64,000 nucleotides of DNA from Halotia wernerae. GTDB taxonomy: Bacteria > Cyanobacteriota > Cyanobacteriia > Cyanobacteriales > Nostocaceae. Of this stretch, positions 42,792 through 51,119 are shown piece by piece. The notes under the pieces were generated by a model. The model was given only the letters and a program-made list of their open reading frames with translations. It had not been told where the DNA came from and did not search any database. Positions within the stretch are counted from its first letter, which is position 1; every line of letters begins with the position of its first letter. The stretch is from assembly GCA_034931985.1 (NCBI GenBank), contig JAYGHB010000001.1, positions 186,001 through 250,000 of the forward strand. The letters are read 5' to 3'. The translations under genes were made by a program, and so were the position numbers.

Positions 42792-43741
42792 AGCTCTCCC
42801 GCCGCGCTTTGCTCGCCGCTTCCGCCGCTTTGCTCGCCGCGCCGTCGATCGTGCGCGCCCAGACGAAGGAATTCACGGTGCTGCTCGATTGGTTCGTCAA
42901 TCCCAACCACGGACCGATCATGGCGGCGCAGGAACTCGGGCTTTTCCGCGAAGCGGGCCTCGACGCCAAAATCCTGCCGCCGACCGATCCCAACGATCCG
43001 CCGCGTCTGGTCGCGGCCGGGCGCGGCGACGTCGCCGTCTCCTACCAGCATTCGCTGGTGTTGCAGGCCGTACAGGATATTCCGCTGATGCGTATCGGCG
43101 CGTTGATCGACACGCCGCTGTCGACGATCACCGCGCTCGCCGACGGACCGATCCGCACCCTGGCGGATTTCAAGGGCAAGCGGATCGGTTATTCGATTTC
43201 GGGTATCCAGACGGCACTGGTGCGCGCGATGCTGGGCAGTGCCGGCGTGTCGATCGACGACGTGCAACTCATCAACGTCAATTTCTCGCTGTCGCCCGCC
43301 TTGCTCGCGGGCCGCGTCGAAGGCGTCATCGGCGCGCTCAGGAATTTCGAACTGCATCAGCTCGACCTCGAAGGCCGGCCGGGCCGCGCCTTCTTCCTGG
43401 AGGAGCACGGCATTCCCCTGCACGACGGCTTGATCTTCGTCGCCAATCGCGCCCGCGCGCAGGCTAAGGACCCGGCGTTGCGCGGTTTCCTCGATGCGGT
43501 CGAACGCGGCGCCCAATACTGCGTCAATAACCCGGACGACGCGTGGAAGCTGTTCGTGAAGGGCCGCACGCAGCTCGACAACGAGTTGAACCGCCGCGCC
43601 TGGAAATCGACCCTGCCACGCTGGGCGCACTCGCCCGCGGCTTTGGACCGCGCGCGCTACAAGCGTTTCGCCGAATTCCTGGCGGCGTCGAAGCTGATCG
43701 CCAAGGAACCCGATCTCGATAGCTTCGTGATGGCACTTTAG
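42788..43741 (+). CDS. thiY: Thiamine-precursor ABC transporter substrate-binding protein (NMT1/THI5-like)
   Basis: A 317-residue periplasmic protein of the NMT1/THI5-like family, which binds formylaminopyrimidine or HMP. The signal peptide starts MKLSRRALLAASAALLAAPSIVRA-QT with a possible Tat motif (SRRALLAA). The mature protein begins FTVLLDWFVNPNHGPIMAAQELGLF, typical of ThiY, and has the GRGDVAVSYQHS and RVEGVIGALRNFE segments. A broken copy of its GRAFFLEEHGxPLHDGLIFVA segment occurs 2 kb downstream at 45601-45716. Confidence 0.92.
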   Translation: MKLSRRALLAASAALLAAPSIVRAQTKEFTVLLDWFVNPNHGPIMAAQELGLFREAGLDAKILPPTDPNDPPRLVAAGRGDVAVSYQHSLVLQAVQDIPLMRIGALIDTPLSTITALADGPIRTLADFKGKRIGYSISGIQTALVRAMLGSAGVSIDDVQLINVNFSLSPALLAGRVEGVIGALRNFELHQLDLEGRPGRAFFLEEHGIPLHDGLIFVANRARAQAKDPALRGFLDAVERGAQYCVNNPDDAWKLFVKGRTQLDNELNRRAWKSTLPRWAHSPAALDRARYKRFAEFLAASKLIAKEPDLDSFVMAL

Positions 43742-44066
43742 CCGCGACTCCCGAACCACGCGATTGCAGCGCACATGGATGCCGGAATGACGGCACAGCG
43801 GTGCGAAGCGGGTGCCTCGCCATGTCCGGCCACAACGATTGGCCGGAATCTCAAAACCAAGCCGCCGCAACCGCCGCTTGATCGCTTCGGAGTGGCGGCC
43901 TTCGGCCTCGACGATGTTGATGAAGGGGCGCACGGGGCCGAACTTGCCGATCGCCGCCGCATATGTCGCGTCAGCCTTGCGTTCATCGTCGAGTGCATCG
44001 AGCAAGATGGCCTTAATGCCCCGTGACGTTATGACTTTACCCTGATCCTTAAGGTCCGGCGGACAT
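43742..44066 (-). pseudogene. Remnant of a ferritin-like (DUF2202-type) gene
   Basis: The minus strand encodes ILLDALDDERKADATYAAAI followed by FGPVRPFINIVEAEGRHSEAI, which has the helix pair and ExxH metal-ligand spacing of DUF2202/ferritin-like proteins. An ATG at 44066 with GGGAGGA before it opens a frame that stops after five codons, while the ferritin-like part lies in another frame, so one or two bases have been lost or gained. After about residue 65 the sequence degenerates (a further frame carries GEAPASHRCA) and ends at the thiY stop. No intact gene can be read; it is a decayed copy. Confidence 0.65.
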
Positions 44067-44088
44067 GAGGAAATCCTCCCGCCGGACC
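44053..44088 (-). terminator. Long hairpin after the cupin gene
   Basis: A 10-bp perfect outer stem (GGTCCGGCGG/CCGCCGGACC) encloses an inner GAGG-AAAT-CCTC stem. It starts 8 bp after the cupin stop on the minus strand, so a terminator function is likely, though the following T tract is short. The ATG of the ferritin-like remnant lies inside it. Confidence 0.6.
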
Positions 44089-44095
44089 GCACGGG

Positions 44096-44491
44096 TCATT
44101 CGGAGGTCTTGCCGTCGAAGTGCTCGTGCTCGTGCGCGGCATCGGCGCACGTCGCATGGACCGTACCGTCGATGTGCTCGGGCGGCCCGTAAATGGTGTA
44201 GAGCCTGAGCGGTTCCTTGCCTGTACTCACGACATTGTGCCGCGCGCCCTGCGGCACGACGATCCCGTCATCGGCCTTCACCTTGTTGCACACACCATCG
44301 ATCCAGATCTCTCCTTCACCGCCTTCGATGCGGAAAAACTGGTCGCGATCGTCATGGATTTCCTCACCGATCTCTTCGCCAGGCTGAATCGCCATCAGTA
44401 CCAGCTGAAGATTATGACCGGTGTAGAGAACGCGCCGGAAATCGCCGTTCTCCTCGGTGAGCTTCTCGATATTGTCGACAAATCCCTTCAT
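44096..44491 (-). CDS. Cupin domain-containing protein
   Basis: A 131-residue single cupin. The metal motif 1 is visible as GEEIGEEIHDDRDQFFRIEGGEGEIWIDG and motif 2 as PQGARHNVVSTG; the tail is His/Glu-rich (DAAHEHEHFDGKTSE). Proteins of this kind are often annotated as mannose-6-phosphate isomerase-like or stress-related cupins. The ATG at 44491 is used because GGAAGGA lies just upstream. Codon choice is visibly less GC-biased than in neighbouring genes, which together with the flanking decayed genes suggests an acquired segment. Confidence 0.85.
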   Translation of the reverse strand: MKGFVDNIEKLTEENGDFRRVLYTGHNLQLVLMAIQPGEEIGEEIHDDRDQFFRIEGGEGEIWIDGVCNKVKADDGIVVPQGARHNVVSTGKEPLRLYTIYGPPEHIDGTVHATCADAAHEHEHFDGKTSE

Positions 44492-44586
44492 CCGCGCATT
44501 CCTTCCACATTCTTTCCGCAGCCAAGACGGAATCCTCGAGGACGAAGCGCTTTGGCGACGCGAGCCACCGAGACCATCCACAAGGG

Positions 44587-45159
44587 TTAGACCGCCGCCG
44601 GGATAGCATGCACATGTGCGTCACGCCCAGAAAACTTCTTGAGAATATCGACGGCGCGCTTCTCATGCTCCGCATCCGGCGTTCGTACCCAGAGTAGTAG
44701 GCCGCCACGGTCCAGCTGCTCCTGCAGATGGTGCGCATGGCGATCGCCTACGAGCTTCGCCAGGACGAAGCCGATAAGGCCACCGGTACCGCCGGCCAGA
44801 GCCGCTCCGGCGATTACTGCGGCCAAAGAGCCCCCGGAAGCGACGATCGCGCCCGCCGCGGCGGCGGCCGCTACATACAGAGGCGCGCCGATCAGCGCTC
44901 CCTCCGCATCCCCGATAGACTCCGGCGAGATGTAGCAACAGCGGGGGACCGCGGCGGCGTCCTCGAGTTCGGTGACCTTCCGGTATTTGTGGCCGAGCTT
45001 CTCCTCGACGGTATGGTCAGCCGCCAGAAGGCTTAGTTCCGCGCGACCAAAGCCTGAGTTCATCAATTCGTCTATCGCTTCCTGGAGGGAGTCGGCGGTC
45101 CCAAAGCAACCTACCGCCTCTCGGGTCGTATCGGTCTCTCGTGCAGGGGGCAACATCAT
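44587..45159 (-). CDS. Membrane protein with glycine-zipper helices (general-stress-like)
   Basis: A 190-residue protein not assigned to an enzyme family. The first 90 residues form an alpha/beta domain starting AVGCFGTADSLQEAIDELMNSGFGRAELSLLA; then come two Gly/Ala-rich membrane segments (VAAAAAAGAIVASGGSLAAVIAGAALAGGTGGLIGFVLAKLVG), and a C-terminal part repeats the first domain style (HHLQEQLDRGGLLLWVRTPDAEHEKRAVDILKKFSG). This layout resembles DUF1269/general stress membrane proteins. The ATG at 45159 is set by AAGGAG five bases upstream; a TTG four codons earlier is less likely. It may be co-transcribed with the cupin gene. Confidence 0.75.
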   Translation of the reverse strand: MMLPPARETDTTREAVGCFGTADSLQEAIDELMNSGFGRAELSLLAADHTVEEKLGHKYRKVTELEDAAAVPRCCYISPESIGDAEGALIGAPLYVAAAAAAGAIVASGGSLAAVIAGAALAGGTGGLIGFVLAKLVGDRHAHHLQEQLDRGGLLLWVRTPDAEHEKRAVDILKKFSGRDAHVHAIPAAV

Positions 45160-45600
45160 GGTCTCCTTCAAGCAGATCGCGCTGCGCCCTCTTGATGAGC
45201 CGACATTATTTTGAGCTGCAAACTCACAAAGGATTCCGCGACAATCGGCTTCGCGGCGTCAACGGCCGTTTGGCATCGAACTCCGGGATGACTGGTCTGT
45301 GGTGCCGCACAGGACGTTCATACCTGGATCGAACCAATAGAAGGGTGGCATCATTCGAAATTCGGCCACAGATGCGGAAACTACCTAGTGAAGCGCTCCG
45401 GTAGGGTCCGTATCCAAGCCTAAACCGACATTTCCAGGATGAATCGACTGGGCAACCAGAAGGCTGACATTCTGGACATTTTCAAGCCAACCGGCAGACG
45501 CGATCCATAGTTATCCAGTGCTCTCCGCGCGTCCGCCGCCCAAAATCCCGCCCGCTTCATTCTCTCGGCCTTCCCCTTCGTCATTCGGACGCACGCCTCC
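45160..45600. other. Non-coding or decayed stretch
   Basis: About 440 bp without a credible intact gene and with lower GC than the surroundings. A 54-codon minus-strand frame ending at 45420 (starting MTKGKAERMKRAGFW) and a 23-codon plus-strand frame at about 45439 (MNRLGNQKADILDIF) are readable but match nothing recognisable. It must contain the promoter of the minus-strand membrane protein. Confidence 0.5.
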
Positions 45601-45716
45601 CGTGTTGATGGCGCATTCGCCGCGCTCAGGCCGGCGTCGGGACAGGCCGCGCCTTTTTCCTGGAGGAGCATGGCGTGCCGCTGCATGACGGCTTGATCTT
45701 CGTCGCCGCGCTCTAG
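45601..45716 (+). pseudogene. Broken fragment of a second thiY-like gene
   Basis: Bases from 45601 encode RVDGAFAALR, matching RVEGVIGALR of ThiY. After a deletion and frame change, the sequence from about 45643 encodes GRAFFLEEHGVPLHDGLIFVA, matching the GRAFFLEEHGIPLHDG-LIFVA part of ThiY, then runs into a stop (GCGCTCTAG). The nucleotide identity to 43312-43445 is obvious although third positions differ, so it descends from a paralogue rather than a recent copy. It marks the far border of the decayed segment that starts at the intact thiY stop. Confidence 0.85.
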
Positions 45717-45803
45717 GCCTCGCCCTTCGACATGGGCATCCATAGACGGCCGCAGGGTGAGGCCTAAATTGGAAACCTCATGGTGAGCCTGTCAAATCAT
45801 GAG
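45716..45803. repeat. Palindromic intergenic repeat, copy 3 (opposite orientation, altered)
   Basis: Read on the minus strand it is CTCATGATTTGACAGGCTCACCATGAGG followed by GGCCTCACCCT...TTCGAAGGGCGAGGCC-like sequence, i.e. the same two-hairpin element as at 11279 and 23300. The second loop is longer and changed. The 12-bp sequence CGCGCTCTAGGC occurs on both sides (45707-45718 and 45809-45820). Confidence 0.75.
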
Positions 45804-45814
45804 ATTCTCGCGCT

Positions 45815-47671
45815 CTAGGCGTTTTCGGAAAGCCGCGCGGCTTCGGCTCGGATTTCGGCTTCCTGCACCTCGACCTGGCGGCGCCACATCTGCGCGTAGA
45901 GCCCGCCGAGCGCCAATAGCTCGGTATGGCGTCCGCGTTCGGCGACGCGGCCCTTGTCGAGCACGACGATCTGATCGGCGTCGACGACGGTCGACAAGCG
46001 ATGCGCGATGGTCAACGTCGTCGTGCCCGCCGAAATCTGGCGCAGCGATTCCTGGATTTCCTTTTCGGTGCGCGTATCGAGCGCGGACGTCGCCTCGTCG
46101 AACACCAGCAGCTTGGGCCGCTTCAGGATCGTGCGCGCGATCGACACGCGCTGGCGCTCGCCGCCCGACAGCTTCAAACCGCGCTCGCCCACCCGCGATT
46201 CGTACCCGTCGGGCAGCGACATCACGAAATCATGGATGCGCGCGAGCTTGGCCGCGGCGATCACCTCGTCCATCGACGCGGCCGGGCGGCCATAGGCGAT
46301 GTTGTAGCCGATCGTATCGTTGAACAGCACCGTGTCCTGGGGAACGATGCCGATCGCCGCGCGCAAGGAGGCTTGCGTCACGTCGCGGATGTCCTGCCCG
46401 TCGATCAGGATGCGGCCGGAATCGACATCGTAGAAGCGGAACAGCAAGCGCGAGATCGTCGACTTGCCGGCACCGGAAGCGCCCACGATGGCGATGGTGC
46501 GGCCCGGCTCGACCTCGAAATCCACGCCGTGCAGGATCGTGCGGCGCGGATCGTAGCCGAAACCGACCTGATCGAAGCGTAGGCGCGCGCCTTCGACCCG
46601 CAGCGCAAGCGCGCCAGGCTTGTCGACGATTTCCTCGCGTGCGTGCAGCAGGCGGAACATCGAGCTCATATCGATCAGCGCTTGGCGCACTTCGCGATAG
46701 ACCATGCCGAGGAAATTGAGCGGCAGATAAAGCTGGATGAGATAGGCGTTGACCAGCACGAAGCCGCCGACGGTCATACGGCCGGCCGCGACTTCCGACG
46801 CGGCGAGCAGCATCACCGCCGTCAGGCCGATCGCGATGGTGAAGCCCTGGCCGACGTTCAGCAGCGATAGCGAGGTTTTCGACAGGATCGCCGCGCGCTC
46901 GTAGGAATCCAAAGAAACATCGAAGCGCCGCGCCTCGTGCGCTTCGTTGCCGAAATATTTGACCGTCTCGTAATTCAGCAGCGAGTCGACGGCTTTGGTG
47001 GAGGCTTCGCCCTCCGCCTCCAGCATCTTGCGCCGATAGCGCAAGCGCCACGCGGTGATCGCGAAGGTGTAGGCGACGTAAAGCCCGATCGTGACGAGCG
47101 TGACGGCGGCGAAGCGCCAATCGTAGAGCCACCACAAAATGCCGCAAACCATCGCGATTTCCAGGACCGTCGGGATGATCTGGAAAATCAGGAAATGCAG
47201 CAGGTTTTCGATGCCGGCCGTCCCGCGCTCGATGGCGCGGTTGAGTCCGCCGGTCTGCCGGTCGAGATGGAAGCGCAGCGACAAACGATGAAGATGCTGG
47301 AAGGTTTCGAGCGCCACGCGGTGCATCGCCTGATGCGCCACGCGCGCGAACACGATTTCGCGCAACTCGGTGAAGATCTGCGACATGACGCGCGCGGCGC
47401 CGTAGGCCATGACGATGGCGATGGGCACCACGATCTCCGCCCCGCCCGCCCCCGACAGCGCATCGACCGCGCGCTTGTAGAAGATCGGCACGGTCACGGT
47501 GGCGAGCTTGGCGCCCACCAGCATCATCAACGCGATCGCCACGCGAACGCGGATCTCCGGCCGGTCCTTGGGCCAAAGATAGGGCAACAACCGGCGGATC
47601 ATGCCCACGTCTTGCGCGGGATCGACACCGGGAACGTTGAGCGGATCGGAAGGCTGGGAACGACGTCGCAT
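45815..47671 (-). CDS. atm1: Atm1-type ABC exporter (half-transporter)
   Basis: A 618-residue fused permease-ATPase of the ABCB7/Atm1 family, which exports glutathione-linked sulfur or metal conjugates. Six membrane helices occupy about residues 25-330. The diagnostic LLNYETVKYFGNEAHEARRFD segment is present. The ATPase has Walker A GASGAGKST, signature LSGGERQRVSIARTIL, Walker B LLVFDEATSALDTRTE and the switch region LTIAHRLSTVVDADQ. It is a homodimer in the inner membrane. The 3' end touches the palindromic repeat and its direct-repeat sequence. The long N-terminus MRRRSQPSDPLNVPGVDPAQD is probably cytosolic. Confidence 0.92.
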   Translation of the reverse strand: MRRRSQPSDPLNVPGVDPAQDVGMIRRLLPYLWPKDRPEIRVRVAIALMMLVGAKLATVTVPIFYKRAVDALSGAGGAEIVVPIAIVMAYGAARVMSQIFTELREIVFARVAHQAMHRVALETFQHLHRLSLRFHLDRQTGGLNRAIERGTAGIENLLHFLIFQIIPTVLEIAMVCGILWWLYDWRFAAVTLVTIGLYVAYTFAITAWRLRYRRKMLEAEGEASTKAVDSLLNYETVKYFGNEAHEARRFDVSLDSYERAAILSKTSLSLLNVGQGFTIAIGLTAVMLLAASEVAAGRMTVGGFVLVNAYLIQLYLPLNFLGMVYREVRQALIDMSSMFRLLHAREEIVDKPGALALRVEGARLRFDQVGFGYDPRRTILHGVDFEVEPGRTIAIVGASGAGKSTISRLLFRFYDVDSGRILIDGQDIRDVTQASLRAAIGIVPQDTVLFNDTIGYNIAYGRPAASMDEVIAAAKLARIHDFVMSLPDGYESRVGERGLKLSGGERQRVSIARTILKRPKLLVFDEATSALDTRTEKEIQESLRQISAGTTTLTIAHRLSTVVDADQIVVLDKGRVAERGRHTELLALGGLYAQMWRRQVEVQEAEIRAEAARLSENA

Positions 47672-47731
47672 CGGCCCTATGTAGGGCGCCCGGGGCCGCT
47701 GCGCTAGGGCGTTGCTGTTTCCGGCGGCGAC

Positions 47732-49897
47732 TTATTGCGCTGCGTCGGGCCGACCGGACGCCGCCGGCGCCAGCGCCAGCGTCATCGCGCGCAGCAAGGC
47801 GGTCTTGCGGAAGGGTTTGGAAATATAGTCGGTCATCCCCGCTTCCAGCGCCTTTTCGCGGTCGCTTTCGAACGCGTTGGCGGTGACCGCGACGATCGGT
47901 ACTTGCCCGGCGATTCCCTGCATCGCGCGGATCGACTGCGTCGCCCCATACCCGTCCATCTCGGGCATGTTGACGTCCATCAAAATCAAATCGAATGCCT
48001 TACCGCGCTGCGCTTCGATCGCTTCGAGACCGTTTTCGGCGGTGCCGATCTCGACGCCCAGCGGCTCCAGCATCGCTTCGACGATCATGCGGTTGGTTTG
48101 ATTGTCCTCGGCGACCAGGACGCGCACCGGCCGGCCGAACCCGGCGGCGACGGCGGCGAATTCGCGCAGCCAATCGACATCCTTGCGCGCGGCGTCTTGG
48201 CGTTCTTCCGCCGCCAAGCGCAACGGCACGGCGAACGAAAACACGCTGCCCTGCCCCGGTTTGGAATCCGCGCGCACATCGCCGCCCATGCGCGCGACGA
48301 GGCGCTTGCTGATCGCCAAGCCCAGCCCCGTGCCGCCGAAGCGGCGCGCGATCGACCCGTCGAGCTGTTCGAATTCGCGGAACAGCAACGGCAGCCGGTC
48401 CGACGCGATGCCGATGCCCGTGTCGATCACCCGCACGATCAACCGGCTGCGCCCGTCGGTTTCGGGCCGCGCCGACATTTCCACGTCCACGCGCCCGCGT
48501 TCGGTGAACTTCACAGCGTTCGACAGCAGGTTCAGCAGCACTTGGCGCAACCGGCCCGCGTCGCCGACGAGGCGCGACGGCACGTCGCCGGCCGAGCTCC
48601 ATTCCAGGATCAAGCCCTTGGCGCGCGCGCGCGGCTGGACGATATCGACCGTCGCGCGCACCAAAGCGCGCGGATCGAAGGGCAGATCCTCGAACTCCAA
48701 GCGTCCGGCTTCGAGCTTCGAGAAATCGAGCACGTCGTTGATGATCTGCAACAACGCTTCCGACGCGTCGCGGATCGCGTCGACATAGCGGCGCTGCGTG
48801 GGGTCGAGCGCCGTGTCGTTCAACAAACCCGCCATGCCCATGACGCCGTTGATCGGCGTGCGCACTTCGTGGCTCATCGTCGCCAGGAAGTTCGACTTGG
48901 CTTCGTTCGCGGCTTCGGCGGCTTCCTTGGCGTTGCGCAGGGCTTGCGTGATGCGATGTTCGGACGTCACGTCCTGCAGAATATGGATCTGCCCGCCTTG
49001 GTGCGACGGGATGCCGATCACGCGGATCGTGCGTCCGTCGCCCAACGTGCGCTCGTAGCGCGCGCCGTTGTTGAGGCGTGCGAGCGCGGTCATCGACCAG
49101 GATTCGCGCGCGGGCACGGGAATGTCGTAGATCGACGAGCTTGCGTGCATCATCATCAGATCGAAACCCAGCATGCCGGGCTCGAGCTTGCCGTCGACAT
49201 ACGGGAACATTTCGGCGTAGCGCTTGTTCCACAAAATCACGCGGCCCGTGGCGTCCAGCATCAAGAACCCGTCGCGCAAGGATTCGATGCCGTCGCGCAA
49301 GGTGCGCTCGCTGTCCTCGGCCGAAATGCGCGCGAGCGCCAAGGCCTGGCGCGCTTCCATTTCCGCCGTCAGGTCGCGGCCCGAGCCGCGATAGCCGGCG
49401 AAGTTGCCGTCGAAATCGTAGAAGGGCTTGCCCGACACCGAGAAGAACTGCCGCCGCCCCAGCCGATCCACGCGTTCGAACGTGAAGTCGCGGAAGGGCT
49501 CGCGCCGTTCGAGCAGCGCCAGATGCGCCTTCAATTGGGCGTCGCTGACACCCATCAACGGCGTTTCCTCGATCCGCATACCGTATTGCTTGGCGAGGCC
49601 CAGGCCCCACGGGTCTTGCCCGCCGGTCGAGAACCAGGTGAAGCGCAGATGCTTGTCCTGTTCCCAGAACCAGTCGGCGGTCGTTTCGGCGAAATCGCGG
49701 AAGCGCTGCTCGCGCTCCTCCAGCCGCGACTGGATGCGCGCCAGCTCCTCCAGCCGGCGATGAAGCTGCATGGCGAGGGCCAAAATCGACAGCCCCGCGA
49801 CCAGCGCCAACCCCACCAGCAAGGCGTCCGAGCGCGTGATTTCGTCCACCGCCCGGACGAAAAACGCGCCGATATCGAAGGTGCGCAATCCGTCCAC
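47732..49897 (-). CDS. Hybrid sensor histidine kinase with two PAS domains
   Basis: A 721-residue membrane-anchored hybrid kinase. One membrane helix lies at about residues 26-44, then a short coiled coil, PAS1 (about 64-178, TTADWFWEQDKHLRFTWFS), PAS2 (about 195-312), the HisKA domain with His343 in ATMSHEVRTPINGVMG, the ATPase domain (LLNLLSNAVKFTERG, DTGIGIASDRLP and GGTGLGLAISKRL), and a receiver domain from about residue 592 with Asp641 in LILMDVNMPEMDG. Start is a GTG at 49897. No partner regulator is adjacent, so the pathway is unknown; it probably phosphorelays to a distant Hpt protein. Confidence 0.93.
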   Translation of the reverse strand: MDGLRTFDIGAFFVRAVDEITRSDALLVGLALVAGLSILALAMQLHRRLEELARIQSRLEEREQRFRDFAETTADWFWEQDKHLRFTWFSTGGQDPWGLGLAKQYGMRIEETPLMGVSDAQLKAHLALLERREPFRDFTFERVDRLGRRQFFSVSGKPFYDFDGNFAGYRGSGRDLTAEMEARQALALARISAEDSERTLRDGIESLRDGFLMLDATGRVILWNKRYAEMFPYVDGKLEPGMLGFDLMMMHASSSIYDIPVPARESWSMTALARLNNGARYERTLGDGRTIRVIGIPSHQGGQIHILQDVTSEHRITQALRNAKEAAEAANEAKSNFLATMSHEVRTPINGVMGMAGLLNDTALDPTQRRYVDAIRDASEALLQIINDVLDFSKLEAGRLEFEDLPFDPRALVRATVDIVQPRARAKGLILEWSSAGDVPSRLVGDAGRLRQVLLNLLSNAVKFTERGRVDVEMSARPETDGRSRLIVRVIDTGIGIASDRLPLLFREFEQLDGSIARRFGGTGLGLAISKRLVARMGGDVRADSKPGQGSVFSFAVPLRLAAEERQDAARKDVDWLREFAAVAAGFGRPVRVLVAEDNQTNRMIVEAMLEPLGVEIGTAENGLEAIEAQRGKAFDLILMDVNMPEMDGYGATQSIRAMQGIAGQVPIVAVTANAFESDREKALEAGMTDYISKPFRKTALLRAMTLALAPAASGRPDAAQ

Positions 49898-50077
49898 GCC
49901 GCTAACGCGATCCCCGCACGGTTAAGATTTACGGACCCTACAATCCCCGCCCCCGCCCGGCAAGCGACGGCAAGTCAATACCTTGCAAATCCACCGGCCG
50001 CTCCGCTAAATTCTCCGCCTAAGAGCCGGACCATTCAGCGAAGTCTGGCGCTATCAATCCTTCAGGAGAGGCCCTTC
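49898..50077. promoter_or_regulatory. Divergent kinase / tctC promoter region
   Basis: 180 bp between the divergent kinase and tctC starts. It ends in a CAGGAGAGG ribosome-binding site for tctC. No operator or promoter pair stands out. Confidence 0.35.
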
Positions 50078-51046
50078 ATGATGCTCCGCCGTGATTTCCT
50101 CAAGACGACCCTCGCCGCCGGCGCGTTCGCCGGCATGTCCGCGCCCGCTTTCGCCCAGACGATGGATCGCCTGCGCATGTATATCCCTGCGGCGCCGGGC
50201 GGCGGCTGGGACCAGACCGGCCGCACGATGGAACAGGCGATGCGCGCCGCCGGCATCGTCAACAACTTCCAATTCGAGAACGTGCCGGGTGCGGGCGGCG
50301 CCGTCGGCCTGCCCCGCTTCCTGGGAATGCGCGGCCAGGGCGACATTCTGATGGTCGCGGGCATGGTGATGGTCGGTTCGCTGATCGCGAACAAAAGCCC
50401 GGTGAAGATCACCGACGCGACGCCCATCGCGCGCCTGACCGGCGAATACCAGGTCGTCGTCGTGCCGCCGAACTCGCCGCATACGGATATGAAGAGCCTC
50501 GCGGCCGCCGTGAAGGCGAACCCGGGTTCGGTTTCGTGGGCCGGCGGATCGGCCGGCGGCACCGATCACATCCTGGTCGGCATGATCGGCCAGAATTTGG
50601 GCGTGGAGCCCAAGGCGATGAGCTATGTCGCGTTCGCCGGCGGCGGCCCCGCCCAGGCGGCGCTGCTCGGCGGCCAAACCACGGCCGGCGTGTCGGGCTG
50701 GGGCGAATTCGCCGAACAGGTCAAGGCCGGCCGCCTGCGCGCGATCGGCCTGTCGGCGCCCGCCCGTCAGGCGGGGATCGACGTGCCGACGCTCAAGGAA
50801 CAGGGCATCGACGTCGAACTCGCCAATTGGCGCGGCGTGTTCGGCGCGCCCGGCATCAGTGCCGCCCAGCGCACGGCGCTGACGGCGGTGGTCGAGCGTA
50901 TGGCGAATTCGTCGCAGTGGAAGGACGAGTGCACGAAGCGCGACTGGACGCAGATTCTGATGACCGGCGACGAATTCGGCCGTTACGTCACGGCGGAAGT
51001 CGCGCGCATCGAAGGCGTGCTCAAGAATCTCGGTCTCGCCGCCTGA
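50078..51046 (+). CDS. tctC: Tripartite tricarboxylate transporter receptor TctC
   Basis: A 322-residue extracytoplasmic receptor of the Bug/TctC family. The signal peptide begins MMLRRDFLKTTLAAGAFAG with a Tat-type RRDFLK motif. The binding-fold signature is IPAAPGGGWDQTGRTMEQAM with the second loop ENVPGAGGAVGLPRFL, followed by GWGEFAEQVKAGRLRAIGL. TctC proteins capture citrate and many other carboxylates. A CAGGAGAGG sequence precedes the first ATG. An intrinsic terminator separates it from tctBA, so the receptor is expected to be made in excess over the channel. Confidence 0.92.
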   Translation: MMLRRDFLKTTLAAGAFAGMSAPAFAQTMDRLRMYIPAAPGGGWDQTGRTMEQAMRAAGIVNNFQFENVPGAGGAVGLPRFLGMRGQGDILMVAGMVMVGSLIANKSPVKITDATPIARLTGEYQVVVVPPNSPHTDMKSLAAAVKANPGSVSWAGGSAGGTDHILVGMIGQNLGVEPKAMSYVAFAGGGPAQAALLGGQTTAGVSGWGEFAEQVKAGRLRAIGLSAPARQAGIDVPTLKEQGIDVELANWRGVFGAPGISAAQRTALTAVVERMANSSQWKDECTKRDWTQILMTGDEFGRYVTAEVARIEGVLKNLGLAA

Positions 51047-51056
51047 TTCGATCGCG

Positions 51057-51107
51057 AAACCGGCGGTACCGCTTTTTTCAAGGGCGGTACCGCCGGTTTT
51101 TTCTTTT
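51057..51107 (+). terminator. Intrinsic terminator between tctC and tctB
   Basis: A 16-bp perfect stem (AAACCGGCGGTACCGC with its complement) and an 11-nt loop, followed by TTTTTTCTTTT, between the tctC stop and the tctB start. It is the strongest terminator-like structure in the window and sits inside an operon, so it must be leaky or there is a promoter after it. Confidence 0.88.
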
Positions 51108-51119
51108 CGCCGGGGAACC

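Noticed and set aside
45420..45743. A 107-codon minus-strand gene in the decayed patch
   Set aside because: Its first half is antisense to the thiY fragment and the rest has no recognisable motif or ribosome-binding site.
47735..50077. A plus-strand frame of about 780 codons opposite the histidine kinase, continuous with tctC
   Set aside because: The part before 50078 is antisense to the kinase and has no homology-like features; the real tctC start with ribosome-binding site and signal peptide is at 50078.
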